Of a stretch of DNA of 5,848 bases, positions 1 to 5,848 are shown in pieces (within the stretch, counting starts at the first letter, position 1; every line of letters starts with the position of its first letter). The notes beneath the pieces were generated by a model. That model saw nothing but the letters and a program-made list of their open reading frames with translations. It made no database searches and was not told where the DNA came from. Origin of the DNA: an uncultured Kouleothrix sp. (GTDB lineage: Bacteria > Chloroflexota > Chloroflexia > Chloroflexales > Roseiflexaceae); contig CALLYN010000994.1 of NCBI GenBank assembly GCA_937858455.1, positions 1-5,848 of the forward strand. Reading direction: 5' to 3'. The position numbers were made by a program, and so were the translations under genes.

Positions 1-1
1 C

Positions 2-208
2 ATGCTCGGCGATAGCGGCGCGGCGCCACTTGGCCCGGCCTGGGGCGACGCGACCCTGCTGCTGCCGGCCGCGCACGCGGGCCGGCGCTACCGCGACGTA
101 TTCACCGGCACGGCGCATAGTGTGGCACTCTATAGCGGAGCGCCCGGCCTGCCGCTAGCTAGCCTCCTGGCCGACTTCCCAGTGGCCCTGCTTGAGCGAA
201 TTGCGTAA
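2..208 (+). CDS. treY: Maltooligosyltrehalose synthase (TreY), C-terminal end only
   Basis: The visible 68 codons are the tail of a GH13 (1->4)-alpha-D-glucan 1-alpha-D-glucosylmutase. This cytoplasmic enzyme rearranges the reducing-end alpha-1,4 bond of a maltodextrin into the alpha,alpha-1,1 bond of trehalose. The tail has the family's typical end: WGDATLLLP, then a Tyr-Arg-Asp-Val-Phe-Thr-Gly stretch (compare the usual W-x-D-V-L-T-G), then LASLLADFPVALLERIA before a TAA stop at 206-208. The ATG at base 2 is an internal codon, not a start; the gene enters from the left edge and its catalytic domain lies outside the window. Recognition rests on a short tail, but treX and treZ downstream on the same strand support it strongly. 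It is the first visible gene of the trehalose operon, 174 bases before the treX start. Confidence 0.85.
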   Translation: MLGDSGAAPLGPAWGDATLLLPAAHAGRRYRDVFTGTAHSVALYSGAPGLPLASLLADFPVALLERIA

Positions 209-266
209 CATTCACAAGAATTGCTCGGTATATGGGGGCGGAACCCACTCATGGCGGGCCGCTCTT

Positions 267-286
267 CGGGTACAATACAGTACCCG
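267..286 (+). promoter_or_regulatory. Perfect inverted repeat, candidate operator over the -10 box
   Basis: The arms CGGGTAC (267-273) and GTACCCG (280-286) are exactly complementary around a 6-base centre, AATACA. The 20-base length is normal for a dimeric regulator's operator, for example of the LacI type that often controls maltodextrin and trehalose genes. The site overlaps the TACAAT box, so a bound protein would block RNA polymerase. No T-run follows, so it does not look like an intrinsic terminator for treY. The symmetry is seen directly; the operator role is inferred and no regulator gene is visible. Confidence 0.4.
271..276 (+). promoter_or_regulatory. Possible -10 box (TACAAT) for treX
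   Basis: TACAAT matches the sigma-70 -10 consensus at five of six positions and would place a transcript start around 283, about 100 bases before treX. No convincing -35 box lies 16-18 bases upstream (247-254 reads ACTCATGG), and there is no extended TGn motif. A promoter here would therefore be weak, activator-dependent or read by another sigma factor. Its position inside the 267-286 inverted repeat is the main reason to take it seriously. Confidence 0.3.
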
Positions 287-310
287 CGCTGCTCAGGCGA
301 TACGTGCCAC

Positions 311-333
311 CGGCTGCGAAATTCGCGCAGCCG
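311..333 (+). repeat. Perfect inverted repeat (hairpin) in the treX leader
   Basis: The arms CGGCTGCG (311-318) and CGCAGCCG (326-333) are complementary over 8 bases, with a 7-base loop (AAATTCG). RNA from this DNA would form a stable stem about 35 bases before the treX ribosome binding site. The bases after it read CTCGCGAGAAGAAAACC, with no U-run, so it is not a canonical intrinsic terminator. It could stabilise the 5' end of a processed treX transcript, act as a protein binding site, or be chance in GC-rich DNA. Confidence 0.35.
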
Positions 334-368
334 CTCGCGAGAAGAAAACCCGACCGACAAGACAGGCC

Positions 369-373
369 AGGAG
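369..373 (+). promoter_or_regulatory. Ribosome binding site of treX (AGGAG)
   Basis: AGGAG lies 9 bases before the ATG at 383. It is the strongest Shine-Dalgarno match in the left part of the window. It decides the treX start in favour of 383 over the upstream in-frame ATGs at 221 and 251, neither of which has a comparable site. Confidence 0.75.
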
Positions 374-382
374 AATTCGACC

Positions 383-2509
383 ATGACATTAATATGGCCC
401 GGCAAGCCGTACCCGCTGGGTGCCACCTGGGATGGCCAGGGCGTGAACTTTGCCCTGTTCTCGCAGCATGCCACCGGAGTCGAGCTGTGCCTGTTCGATA
501 CGCCCGGCGCGCCGCACGAGCGCCAGCGCATCGCCATGCCCGAGCAGACCGATAACGTATGGCACGTATACCTGCCGGGCCTCCAGCCTGGGCAGGTGTA
601 TGGCTACCGCGTGTACGGCCCGTACGATCCCGAGGCCGGGCACCGCTTCACTCCGGCCAAGCTGCTCGTCGACCCGTATGCCAAAGCGATCGCCGGCGAG
701 CTGACCTACCACGACGCGGTGTATGGCTTCACCGTGGGCAACCCCTATGAAGACCTAGCCCCCGACACGCGCAACAGCGCGCCGTACGTGCCGCGCAGCG
801 TGGTGATCGACCCGGCCTTCGACTGGGGCGACGACCGCCCGCCGGCCACACCGCTGTACAAGTCGGTGATCTACGAGATGCATGTCAAGGGCTTCACCAA
901 GCTGCACCCCGAGCTTCCTGAAGCGCTGCGCGGCACCTATGCCGGCCTGGCCATGCCGCCGGTGATCGAGTACCTGAAATCGCTTGGCGTTACCGCCGTC
1001 GAGCTGCTGCCCATCCACCACCACGTCGACGAGCGCTTTTTGTTCGACAAAGGCAAGACGAACTACTGGGGCTACAACACGCTGGGCTACTTCGCGCCCG
1101 ACTCACGCTTCAGCAGCGCGGGCGACGACGGCGGCCAGGTGCGCGAGTTCAAGTCGATGGTCAAGGCGCTGCACGCCGCCGGCATTGAGGTGATCCTCGA
1201 CGTGGTGTACAACCATACCTGCGAGGCCGACCGGCTCGGGCCGACGCTGGCGTTTCGCGGCATCGACAACCTGGTGTACTACCGCCAGATGCCGGGCTAC
1301 CCGCGCGAGTATATCGACTACACCGGCTGCGGCAATAGCCTGAGCATGCTGCATCCGCGCACCCTGCAGCTGATCATGGACAGCCTGCGCTACTGGGTGA
1401 CCGAGATGCACGTCGACGGCTTTCGCTTCGACCTGGCGGCCACGCTGGCGCGCGGCCTGCACGCCGACGCGCGGCTGACCACGTTCTTCGACATGATCCA
1501 CCAGGATCCGATCCTGTCGCAGACCAAGCTGATCGCCGAGCCGTGGGATATCGGCCCCGGCGGCTACCAGGTGGGCAACTTCCCGGTGCTGTGGGCCGAG
1601 TGGAATGGCAAATACCGCGACGTGATCCGGCGCTACTGGAAAGGCGACGCGATCGGCACCGCCGAGCTGGCCTACCGGCTCACCGGCTCGAGCGACCTGT
1701 ATGAGCACAACGGCCGCAAGCCCTACGCCAGCATCAACTTCATCACCGCGCACGATGGCTTCACCCTGCGCGATCTGGTGAGCTACAACCACAAGCACAA
1801 CGAGGCCAACGGCGAAGATAACCGCGACGGCGAGAACCACAACAACTCGTGGAATCACGGCGCCGAGGGGCCTACGGCCGACCCGCAGATCAACGAGCTG
1901 CGCGCGCGCCAGCAGCGCAACATGCTCGCCACCATGCTGCTCTCGCAGGGCGTGCCGATGCTGCTGGCCGGCGACGAGCGCAACCGCACCCAGCACGGCA
2001 ACAACAATACCTACTGCCAAGACAACGAGCTGAACTGGATCGACTGGAAGCTCGACGACGCCGGGAGCGCGCTGCTCGAATTCACCCGCACGCTGATCCG
2101 CATCCGCAACGAGCATCCCGCGCTGCACCGGCGCAAGTTCTTCCAGGGGCGCAGCATCCAGGGCGCGAATGTGCAGGATATCGAGTGGTTCCGCCCCGAT
2201 GGCCACGAGATGGGCAACCACGAGTGGAGCGAGACGATCGCCGGATGCCTGGGGATGCAGCTGAACGGCCGCATGATCAATGAGTGGGACGAGCGCGGGA
2301 ACGTGATCCAGGACGACGTCCTGCTGCTGCTGCTGAACGCCTACGCCGACGATGTCGCCTTTAAGCTGCCGGGCGGCGCGCGCGACGGCGAGTGGGAGGT
2401 GCTGGTCGATACTGCCACGCCCGAGGCGCCGCTGCCCACGGTGCGCACCGGCAAGCCCTACACGCTGCACGGGCGCTCGCTGGCGCTGCTGCGGCGCACC
2501 AGCCGCTAG
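383..2509 (+). CDS. treX: Glycogen debranching enzyme TreX/GlgX (isoamylase type)
   Basis: This 708-residue cytoplasmic GH13 enzyme hydrolyses alpha-1,6 branch points of glycogen and releases linear maltodextrins, the substrate of TreY. The length is normal for TreX/GlgX. An N-terminal CBM48 domain opens with [18 protein letters not shown] (residues 10-27). The barrel has all four GH13 signature regions: LDVVYNH with Asp273; GFRFD with the nucleophile Asp350; IAEPWD with the acid/base Glu386; and ITAHDG with Asp458 stabilising the transition state. The family-typical [20 protein letters not shown] stretch follows, then a C-terminal beta domain. The start at 383 is set by AGGAG nine bases upstream and by the start of CBM48 homology. 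The gene lies between treY and the DUF2809 gene, with treZ beyond. GlgX of glycogen breakdown is the same family; the treY/treZ neighbours favour the name treX. Confidence 0.96.
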   Translation: MTLIWPGKPYPLGATWDGQGVNFALFSQHATGVELCLFDTPGAPHERQRIAMPEQTDNVWHVYLPGLQPGQVYGYRVYGPYDPEAGHRFTPAKLLVDPYAKAIAGELTYHDAVYGFTVGNPYEDLAPDTRNSAPYVPRSVVIDPAFDWGDDRPPATPLYKSVIYEMHVKGFTKLHPELPEALRGTYAGLAMPPVIEYLKSLGVTAVELLPIHHHVDERFLFDKGKTNYWGYNTLGYFAPDSRFSSAGDDGGQVREFKSMVKALHAAGIEVILDVVYNHTCEADRLGPTLAFRGIDNLVYYRQMPGYPREYIDYTGCGNSLSMLHPRTLQLIMDSLRYWVTEMHVDGFRFDLAATLARGLHADARLTTFFDMIHQDPILSQTKLIAEPWDIGPGGYQVGNFPVLWAEWNGKYRDVIRRYWKGDAIGTAELAYRLTGSSDLYEHNGRKPYASINFITAHDGFTLRDLVSYNHKHNEANGEDNRDGENHNNSWNHGAEGPTADPQINELRARQQRNMLATMLLSQGVPMLLAGDERNRTQHGNNNTYCQDNELNWIDWKLDDAGSALLEFTRTLIRIRNEHPALHRRKFFQGRSIQGANVQDIEWFRPDGHEMGNHEWSETIAGCLGMQLNGRMINEWDERGNVIQDDVLLLLLNAYADDVAFKLPGGARDGEWEVLVDTATPEAPLPTVRTGKPYTLHGRSLALLRRTSR

Positions 2510-2518
2510 CCCCCGGCA

Positions 2519-2929
2519 ATGCGACGACTCCGCGCCGCCTACCTGGCCGCCGCGCTGGCTGTGGTGCTGGCTGGCGTGCTTTCGCGCGTGCTGCACAGCG
2601 GCCAGCCACTGGTCGATAAATACCTCGGCGACGCGCTCTACGCCGCGCTGGTTTACCTGCTCCTACGGGCCTGGCGGCCCGGCGACGCGCTCGCCGGCCA
2701 CGCGCTGGCATCACTTGTGCTACTGATCGCGATCGAAACCTTTCAGCGCACAGGCATCCCCGCACGCATGGCCCGCAGCGGCAATCTCGCCGCCCGGCTG
2801 CTGGCGATCGCGCTTGGCACCGGCTTCAGCTGGTACGACCTGCTGGCCTACGCGATTGGCATCCTGGCGCTGCTGCTCGCCGATTGCGCGCTTGTGCGCC
2901 GGGCGGCCCGCGCCGACCCAGGCAGCTAG
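2519..2929 (+). CDS. DUF2809 family small membrane protein
   Basis: This 136-residue hydrophobic protein probably has four membrane helices, at about residues 6-24, 38-52, 61-75 and 104-122. Its conserved blocks match my memory of DUF2809: KYLGDALYA (34-42), a charged IETFQ in the third helix (Glu73), and GTGFSWYDLLAYAIG (100-114). The family has no established biochemical role that I can vouch for. The ATG lies 9 bases after the treX stop with no clear Shine-Dalgarno sequence, which suggests translational coupling to treX. It ends 21 bases before treZ, so it is an operon member between two trehalose enzymes. A link to sugar or osmotic physiology would be a guess from position only. Composition matches the neighbours, so there is no sign of recent transfer. 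Confidence 0.82.
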   Translation: MRRLRAAYLAAALAVVLAGVLSRVLHSGQPLVDKYLGDALYAALVYLLLRAWRPGDALAGHALASLVLLIAIETFQRTGIPARMARSGNLAARLLAIALGTGFSWYDLLAYAIGILALLLADCALVRRAARADPGS

Positions 2930-2943
2930 CACGCCGATACACC

Positions 2944-2947
2944 GGAG
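2944..2947 (+). promoter_or_regulatory. Short-spaced GGAG before treZ
   Basis: GGAG is the only Shine-Dalgarno-like sequence before the treZ ATG at 2951, but just 3 bases separate them, against the usual 5-9. The start is still favoured: protein homology (SLPIGAQPDANGVHFRVW) begins within about 10 residues of it, and the same frame is closed upstream by the DUF2809 stop at 2927-2929. Translation may rely on coupling to the upstream gene. Confidence 0.4.
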
Positions 2948-2950
2948 CAT

Positions 2951-4540
2951 ATGAACCAACAATCAACCTGGAGCTTGCCGATTGGCGCGCAGCCCGACGC
3001 CAACGGCGTGCATTTTCGCGTCTGGGCGAACGACGCCAGCCACGTCGAGGTGGTGCTGTACCACGACGGCTACGAGAGTGGCATGGTGCCGCTCGAGCCG
3101 CAGGCAGGCGGGTACTTCGCCAGCTATGTGCCGCAGGTTCGGCCGGGCGCGCGCTATATGTACCGCGTCGACGGCCGCGCCCCACGGCCCGACCCGGCCG
3201 CCCGCTACCAGCCCGACGGCGTCCACGGCGCGTCGCAGGTGATCGACCCGGCGGCGTTTGTGTGGGCCGACGACGGCTGGCGCGGCCGGCCGCTGGACGA
3301 TCTGGTGCTCTACGAGCTGCACGTAGGCACCGCCACCGATGCAGGCACGTTCGACGCGCTGATTGCGCGGCTCGACGACCTGCGCGATCTGGGCGTCACG
3401 GCGATCGAGCTTATGCCGGTGGCCGACTTCCCTGGCGAGCGCAACTGGGGCTACGACGGCGTGAGCCTGTTCGCGCCCTCGCGTACCTACGGCGGCCCCG
3501 ACGCCCTGCGGCGGCTGGTCGAGGCCGCGCATGCCCGTGGGCTGGCGGTGCTGCTCGACGTGGTGTACAACCATCTTGGCCCCGACGGCAACTACCTGCG
3601 CGAGTTCAGCCGCGACTACTTCACCGAACGCCACAGCACGCCCTGGGGCGACGCGTTCAACCTCGACGGGCCGAACAGCGCCCCGGTGCGCGCGTTTTTT
3701 ATCGCGAATGCCTGCTACTGGGCGCACGAGTATCACCTCGACGGGCTGCGGCTCGACGCGACCCACGCGCTGCGCGACGATAGCGCCACGCACTTGCTGC
3801 AAGAAATGGCGGCGGCGGTGCGTGCTACATTGCCAGCCGGCCGCAACTTCGTGCTGATCGCCGAGAACGAAGCGAACGACCCGACCCTGGTGCGCCCGGC
3901 TGCGGTGGAGCCAGCAGCCGGCCAACAGGCGGAGCATACCGCAGGCCAGCCCCCTGAAGCCGCGGCGGGCTATGGCTTCGACGCGGTGTGGGCCGACGAT
4001 TTCCACCACCAGGTGCGCGTGGCGCTGACTGGCGAGCGCGAGGGCTACTATGCCGATTACAGCGGCAGCGCCGCCGATCTGGCGGCGACGATCCGCCAGG
4101 GCTGGTTCTACATTGGCCAGCAGCCGGCCGATGGTGGCGCGCCGCGCGGCCAGCCCACCGGCGGGACGCAGCCGCCGCAGTTCGTATTCTGCATCCAGAA
4201 CCACGATCAGGTAGGTAACCGCGCGCTGGGCGAGCGCCTGAGCCACCAGATCGGGCTCGATGCCTACCGCGCCGCTTCGCTGCTGCTGCTGCTGAGCCCG
4301 TACACGCCACTGCTGTTCATGGGCCAGGAGTGGGCCGCCAGCACGCCGTTCCAGTATTTTACCGATCATCACGAGGAGCTTGGCCGCCTGGTGACGCAGG
4401 GCCGCCGCGCCGAGTTCGCGCGCTTTGTGGGCTTCGCGAGCGAGACGGTGCCCGACCCACAGGCGCGCGATACGTTTGTGCGCTCGAAGCTGCGCTGGGA
4501 TGAGCGCGCGCGCGCGCCGCACGCTCGGGCAACCCGATAA
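2951..4540 (+). CDS. treZ: Maltooligosyltrehalose trehalohydrolase (TreZ), C-terminus lost at the junction
   Basis: TreZ hydrolyses maltooligosyltrehalose, made by TreY, to free trehalose in the cytoplasm. An N-terminal CBM48/E-set domain (about residues 8-100) includes GVHFRVWANDASHVEVVLY. The GH13 barrel carries LLDVVYNHLGPDGNY with Asp203, GLRLDATHAL with the nucleophile Asp269, LIAENEAND with the acid/base Glu305, and the TreZ-typical IQNHDQVGNRALGERLS with Asp419. TreZ-specific MPVADFPGERNWGYDGV and FMGQEWAASTPFQYFTDH are also present. The frame has 529 codons, against roughly 580-620 in the family. Recognisable sequence ends at SKLRWDERARAPHA (about base 4520); the last few codons (to RATR and TAA) are read through the antisense of another gene. 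The C-terminal beta domain is missing. A low-complexity Ala/Gly/Gln/Pro insert lies at about residues 317-339. Confidence 0.92.
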   Translation: MNQQSTWSLPIGAQPDANGVHFRVWANDASHVEVVLYHDGYESGMVPLEPQAGGYFASYVPQVRPGARYMYRVDGRAPRPDPAARYQPDGVHGASQVIDPAAFVWADDGWRGRPLDDLVLYELHVGTATDAGTFDALIARLDDLRDLGVTAIELMPVADFPGERNWGYDGVSLFAPSRTYGGPDALRRLVEAAHARGLAVLLDVVYNHLGPDGNYLREFSRDYFTERHSTPWGDAFNLDGPNSAPVRAFFIANACYWAHEYHLDGLRLDATHALRDDSATHLLQEMAAAVRATLPAGRNFVLIAENEANDPTLVRPAAVEPAAGQQAEHTAGQPPEAAAGYGFDAVWADDFHHQVRVALTGEREGYYADYSGSAADLAATIRQGWFYIGQQPADGGAPRGQPTGGTQPPQFVFCIQNHDQVGNRALGERLSHQIGLDAYRAASLLLLLSPYTPLLFMGQEWAASTPFQYFTDHHEELGRLVTQGRRAEFARFVGFASETVPDPQARDTFVRSKLRWDERARAPHARATR

Positions 4541-4760
4541 TCTCCCGCGCCACCGCCCGGAAGTGCTCGCTCATATTCACACCGCGATGCACCACGGCGG
4601 ACTCAGCCGCGATATGCGTGTCTGCCAGCAATGCGAACGACGACGCATCGGTCCGACGCATCGCCGCGTGAAGGTGCGGGGTCAAGGTCAAGCCAGCACC
4701 GGCAAGCAGAGCGCGGCGGAGAAAAGTGCGGCGTGAGAGCGGGCGCAAATGAATCGGCAT
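4359..4760 (-). CDS. Metallophosphoesterase, N-terminal fragment with Tat signal, fused to out-of-context sequence
   Basis: Only the first ~80 codons (4760 down to about 4520) look genuine. They begin with a twin-arginine signal, SRRTFLRRALLAGAGLTL (residues 9-26), ending near LHAA (30-33), so the protein is probably exported folded, perhaps with its metal. Then comes SFALLADTHI: Asp47 and His49 form the D-x-H motif that starts the calcineurin-type metallophosphoesterase fold. GVNMSEHFRAVAREIIGLPERA follows, as I recall from metallophosphoesterases of Verrucomicrobiota and Planctomycetota. The remaining metal-binding motifs (GD, GNHD and the His motifs) are absent. After about residue 82 the frame runs through the antisense of treZ to a TAA at 4359-4361, giving Arg/Ala/Ser-rich sequence without family character. 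AGGAAAGG precedes the start. The substrate cannot be told. It is divergent from the isomerase gene. Confidence 0.7.
   Translation of the reverse strand: MPIHLRPLSRRTFLRRALLAGAGLTLTPHLHAAMRRTDASSFALLADTHIAAESAVVHRGVNMSEHFRAVAREIIGLPERAARARAHPSAASSAQTYRAPVGRAPSRSRSPQSARTRRGGPASPGGQAPRDDR
4504..4530. other. Junction between two unrelated DNA segments
   Basis: Left of this point the + strand reads as TreZ up to SKLRWDERARAPHA. Right of it the - strand reads as the start of a metallophosphoesterase down to REIIGLPERA. Both families should continue for hundreds of residues, but each stops here. The site begins with a 14-base alternating GC tract (4504-4517). The few bases after it (about 4517-4524) fit either protein, so the exact join is ambiguous, as expected with short shared sequence. 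GC content and leucine codon choice also change here. An assembly chimera is the leading explanation. Confidence 0.8.
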
Positions 4761-4763
4761 GCG

Positions 4764-4771
4764 CCTTTCCT
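4764..4771 (-). promoter_or_regulatory. Ribosome binding site of the metallophosphoesterase gene
   Basis: On the - strand AGGAAAGG ends 3 bases before the ATG at 4760-4758, and its AGGA core lies 7 bases from it, which is good spacing. This site supports the start that places the twin-arginine signal at residue 9. Confidence 0.65.
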
Positions 4772-4775
4772 ACGC

Positions 4776-4806
4776 TTGACCTGCTGCCGGCTCAAGCCAT
4801 TTTAAC
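4776..4806 (+). promoter_or_regulatory. Possible promoter for the isomerase gene
   Basis: TTGACC (4776-4781) is five of six to the -35 consensus. A -10-like TTTAAC (4801-4806) matches four of six but at a long 19-base spacing. The transcript would start near 4813, about 85 bases before the gene. It overlaps the opposite-strand TAAAAT box, so the two promoters would compete. The evidence is moderate to weak. Confidence 0.3.
4799..4804 (-). promoter_or_regulatory. Possible -10 box (TAAAAT) for the metallophosphoesterase gene
   Basis: Read on the - strand, TAAAAT matches the -10 consensus at five of six positions and lies about 40 bases before the start codon, leaving a leader of some 30 bases. 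The best -35 at normal spacing is poor (GTTTAG at 4827-4822 on the - strand). Confidence 0.35.
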
Positions 4807-4897
4807 CGAAGCGCCCCAAGCCTAAACTCTGTGCATGACGAACCCAGACCAGTTCGGCATACTCGAATATATTTCCCGGCAACCACCGGCTTAAGCT

Positions 4898-5848
4898 ATG
4901 AAAACTAATCTCAAAGCACCTGTCCTCGGCGTCATTTACGGCAACCGCGATTTCTTTCCCGACCAACTCGTCACCGAGGCACGAGCGGACATCGCCAAAC
5001 TCTTCGGCCAGCTCGGTATCAAAGCCATCCAGCTCGGCGAATCCGATTCCAAGCTTGGCGGCGTCGAAACACACAACGACGCCCGCAAGTGCGCGGAGCT
5101 GTTCAAGAAACACGCGGACGAGATTGACGGCGTGCTCGTCTGTCTCCCGAACTTCGGCGATGAAAAGGGTGTGGCCGACACGCTCAAGCTCGCCGGCCTC
5201 AACGTGCCCGTGTTGATCCAAGGTTATCCGGATGACCCGAACCAACTCATGCCCTCACGCCGCCGGGATTCGTTCTGCGGCAAAATTTCTGTCTGCAACA
5301 ACCTCGTGCAGGCCGGCATCAAGTTCACGCTCACCAGCAAGCACGTGTCGCATCCCACGTCCGACAGCTTCAAGCGCGACCTGCAAAAGTTCCTCGGCGT
5401 CTGCCGCGTGGTGAACGGCCTGCGCGGCGTTCGCCTCGGCGCGGTCGGCGCGCGGCCCGGCGCGTTCAACACCGTGCGTTACTCGGAAAAAATTCTCGAA
5501 CGCCACGGCATCAGCGTCACCACCATTGACCTTTCTGAAATCATCGGTGCAGCCAACAAATTGGACGCATCCACCCCATCTGTCGTATTCAAGCTCAAGG
5601 AAATCACCGGCTACGCCCCCGCGCCCGGCGTGCCGAACGAGAAGCTCGTGCAGATGGCCAAGATGGGCGTAGTGCTCACCGATTGGATGAACGCCAATCA
5701 CCTCGACGCCACCGCCATCCAATGCTGGACCTCGGTGCAGCAGAATTTCGGCTGCAACGTCTGCACACTGATGAGCATGATGAGCGAGAAGTTCATGCCC
5801 AGCGCCTGCGAATTGGACGTCACCGGTGTGCTCACCATGTATGCCATG
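4898..5848 (+). CDS. L-fucose/L-arabinose isomerase family protein, C-terminus beyond window
   Basis: The 317 codons seen run off the right edge; family members are usually about 450-500 residues. The family interconverts aldoses and ketoses (L-fucose to L-fuculose, L-arabinose to L-ribulose) using a divalent metal. Recognised blocks are GVIYGNRDFFPD (11-22), GVLVCLPNFGDEKG (78-91), RRDSFCGKISVCNNL (122-136), GLRGVRLGAVGARPGAFNTV (174-193), AIQCWTSVQ (273-281) and PSACELDVTG (301-310). Glu305 aligns with the first catalytic/metal Glu of the family; the partner Asp should lie some 25 residues later, outside the window. The substrate cannot be fixed: this branch is often annotated simply as fucose isomerase family. 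Homology starts at about residue 9, which supports the ATG at 4898, though no clear Shine-Dalgarno sequence precedes it. Leucine codons are mostly CTC (about 22 CTC to 4 CTG), unlike treZ. Confidence 0.88.
   Translation, partial: MKTNLKAPVLGVIYGNRDFFPDQLVTEARADIAKLFGQLGIKAIQLGESDSKLGGVETHNDARKCAELFKKHADEIDGVLVCLPNFGDEKGVADTLKLAGLNVPVLIQGYPDDPNQLMPSRRRDSFCGKISVCNNLVQAGIKFTLTSKHVSHPTSDSFKRDLQKFLGVCRVVNGLRGVRLGAVGARPGAFNTVRYSEKILERHGISVTTIDLSEIIGAANKLDASTPSVVFKLKEITGYAPAPGVPNEKLVQMAKMGVVLTDWMNANHLDATAIQCWTSVQQNFGCNVCTLMSMMSEKFMPSACELDVTGVLTMYAM

Larger units (their letters stand above)
209..382 (+). other. treY-treX intergenic region / treX leader
   Basis: This 174-base gap is much longer than the other gaps in the operon (9 and 21 bases). 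It holds a -10-like box inside a perfect inverted repeat (267-286), a second perfect inverted repeat (311-333) and the treX ribosome binding site (369-373). The treX frame stays open back to an ATG at 221. The 54 residues that start would add (Arg/Ser-rich, including [10 protein letters not shown]) lie upstream of where family homology begins, so the gap is better read as non-coding leader. It suggests that treX and the genes after it can be transcribed or controlled separately from treY. Confidence 0.55.
4761..4897. other. Divergent intergenic region between metallophosphoesterase and isomerase genes
   Basis: This 137-base region is more AT-rich than the genes around it and should hold promoters in both directions. 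I see -10-like and -35-like elements on both strands (listed separately), but no strong inverted repeat and no clear ribosome binding site before the isomerase ATG. A 19-codon open frame from the ATG at 4835 to the TAA at 4892-4894 has no recognisable protein character. Confidence 0.5.

Noticed and set aside
154..163. The palindrome GCTAGCTAGC
   Set aside because: It lies inside the treY coding end, is only 10 bases long and has no T-run or regulatory context.
221..382. A 54-residue N-terminal extension of treX from the ATG at 221
   Set aside because: The added residues do not resemble the CBM48 family start, and the good AGGAG site serves the ATG at 383.
1103..2596. A 497-codon open frame on the - strand opposite treX
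   Set aside because: It lies antisense to a clear GH13 enzyme. Its protein is Val/Ala/Gln/His-rich with no family motif, the usual by-product of GC-rich coding DNA.
4280..4294. A (CTG)5 trinucleotide repeat
   Set aside because: It encodes a run of five leucines inside a conserved TreZ hydrophobic segment and reflects CTG codon preference.
2963..4522. A 519-codon open frame on the - strand opposite treZ
   Set aside because: It is antisense to treZ with the same repetitive Ala/Arg/Val/His composition and no recognisable domain.
4631..4825. A + strand open frame opposite the metallophosphoesterase start
   Set aside because: It is antisense to the Tat signal and D-x-H motif, which are much stronger evidence of coding on the - strand.
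4835..4894. A 19-codon open frame just before the isomerase gene
   Set aside because: It has no ribosome binding site and no recognisable protein; this length is expected by chance.
5255..5722. A 155-codon open frame on the - strand opposite the isomerase gene
   Set aside because: The + strand protein has many conserved isomerase-family blocks over the same bases; the antisense protein has none.
1..5848. A new defence, mobile or CRISPR-like system
   Set aside because: All substantial frames are accounted for by metabolic enzymes or a DUF2809 protein; there are no direct repeat arrays, transposase, integrase, tRNA or terminal repeats.

Overview
The window looks like two pieces of DNA from different bacterial lineages, joined near base 4520. 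Bases 1 to about 4515 are very GC-rich, strongly prefer CTG for leucine, and carry a trehalose-synthesis operon of the kind seen in filamentous Chloroflexota (Roseiflexus/Kouleothrix-like; this placement is from general protein and codon style, not a search). From about 4520 to the end the GC content is lower and leucine is mostly CTC. The two genes there, a Tat-exported metallophosphoesterase and an L-fucose/L-arabinose isomerase-family protein, resemble those of Verrucomicrobiota or Planctomycetota. A metagenomic contig is the likeliest source.

Layout of the left part, all on the + strand: the last 68 codons of treY (maltooligosyltrehalose synthase, 2-208); a 174-base gap with two perfect inverted repeats, one overlapping a -10-like box; treX (debranching enzyme, 383-2509); a small membrane protein of the DUF2809 family (2519-2929); and treZ (maltooligosyltrehalose trehalohydrolase, from 2951), which keeps its catalytic barrel but loses its C-terminus near 4520. 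TreX trims glycogen branches to linear maltodextrins, TreY turns the reducing end into a trehalose linkage, and TreZ releases free trehalose, so this is a complete TreX-TreY-TreZ route from glycogen to trehalose.

Layout of the right part: the N-terminal ~80 codons of a metallophosphoesterase on the - strand (starts at 4760 and runs leftward into the junction), a 137-base divergent intergenic region with promoter-like sequences, and an isomerase-family gene on the + strand (4898 to the window end, 317 codons, incomplete).

The main observation is the junction. Two unrelated genes on opposite strands both lose their C-termini at one point, beside a 14-base alternating GC tract, and codon use changes there. 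An assembly chimera is the simplest explanation, and a real recombination is possible. I see no RNA gene, CRISPR array, insertion sequence or clear new defence or mobile system.
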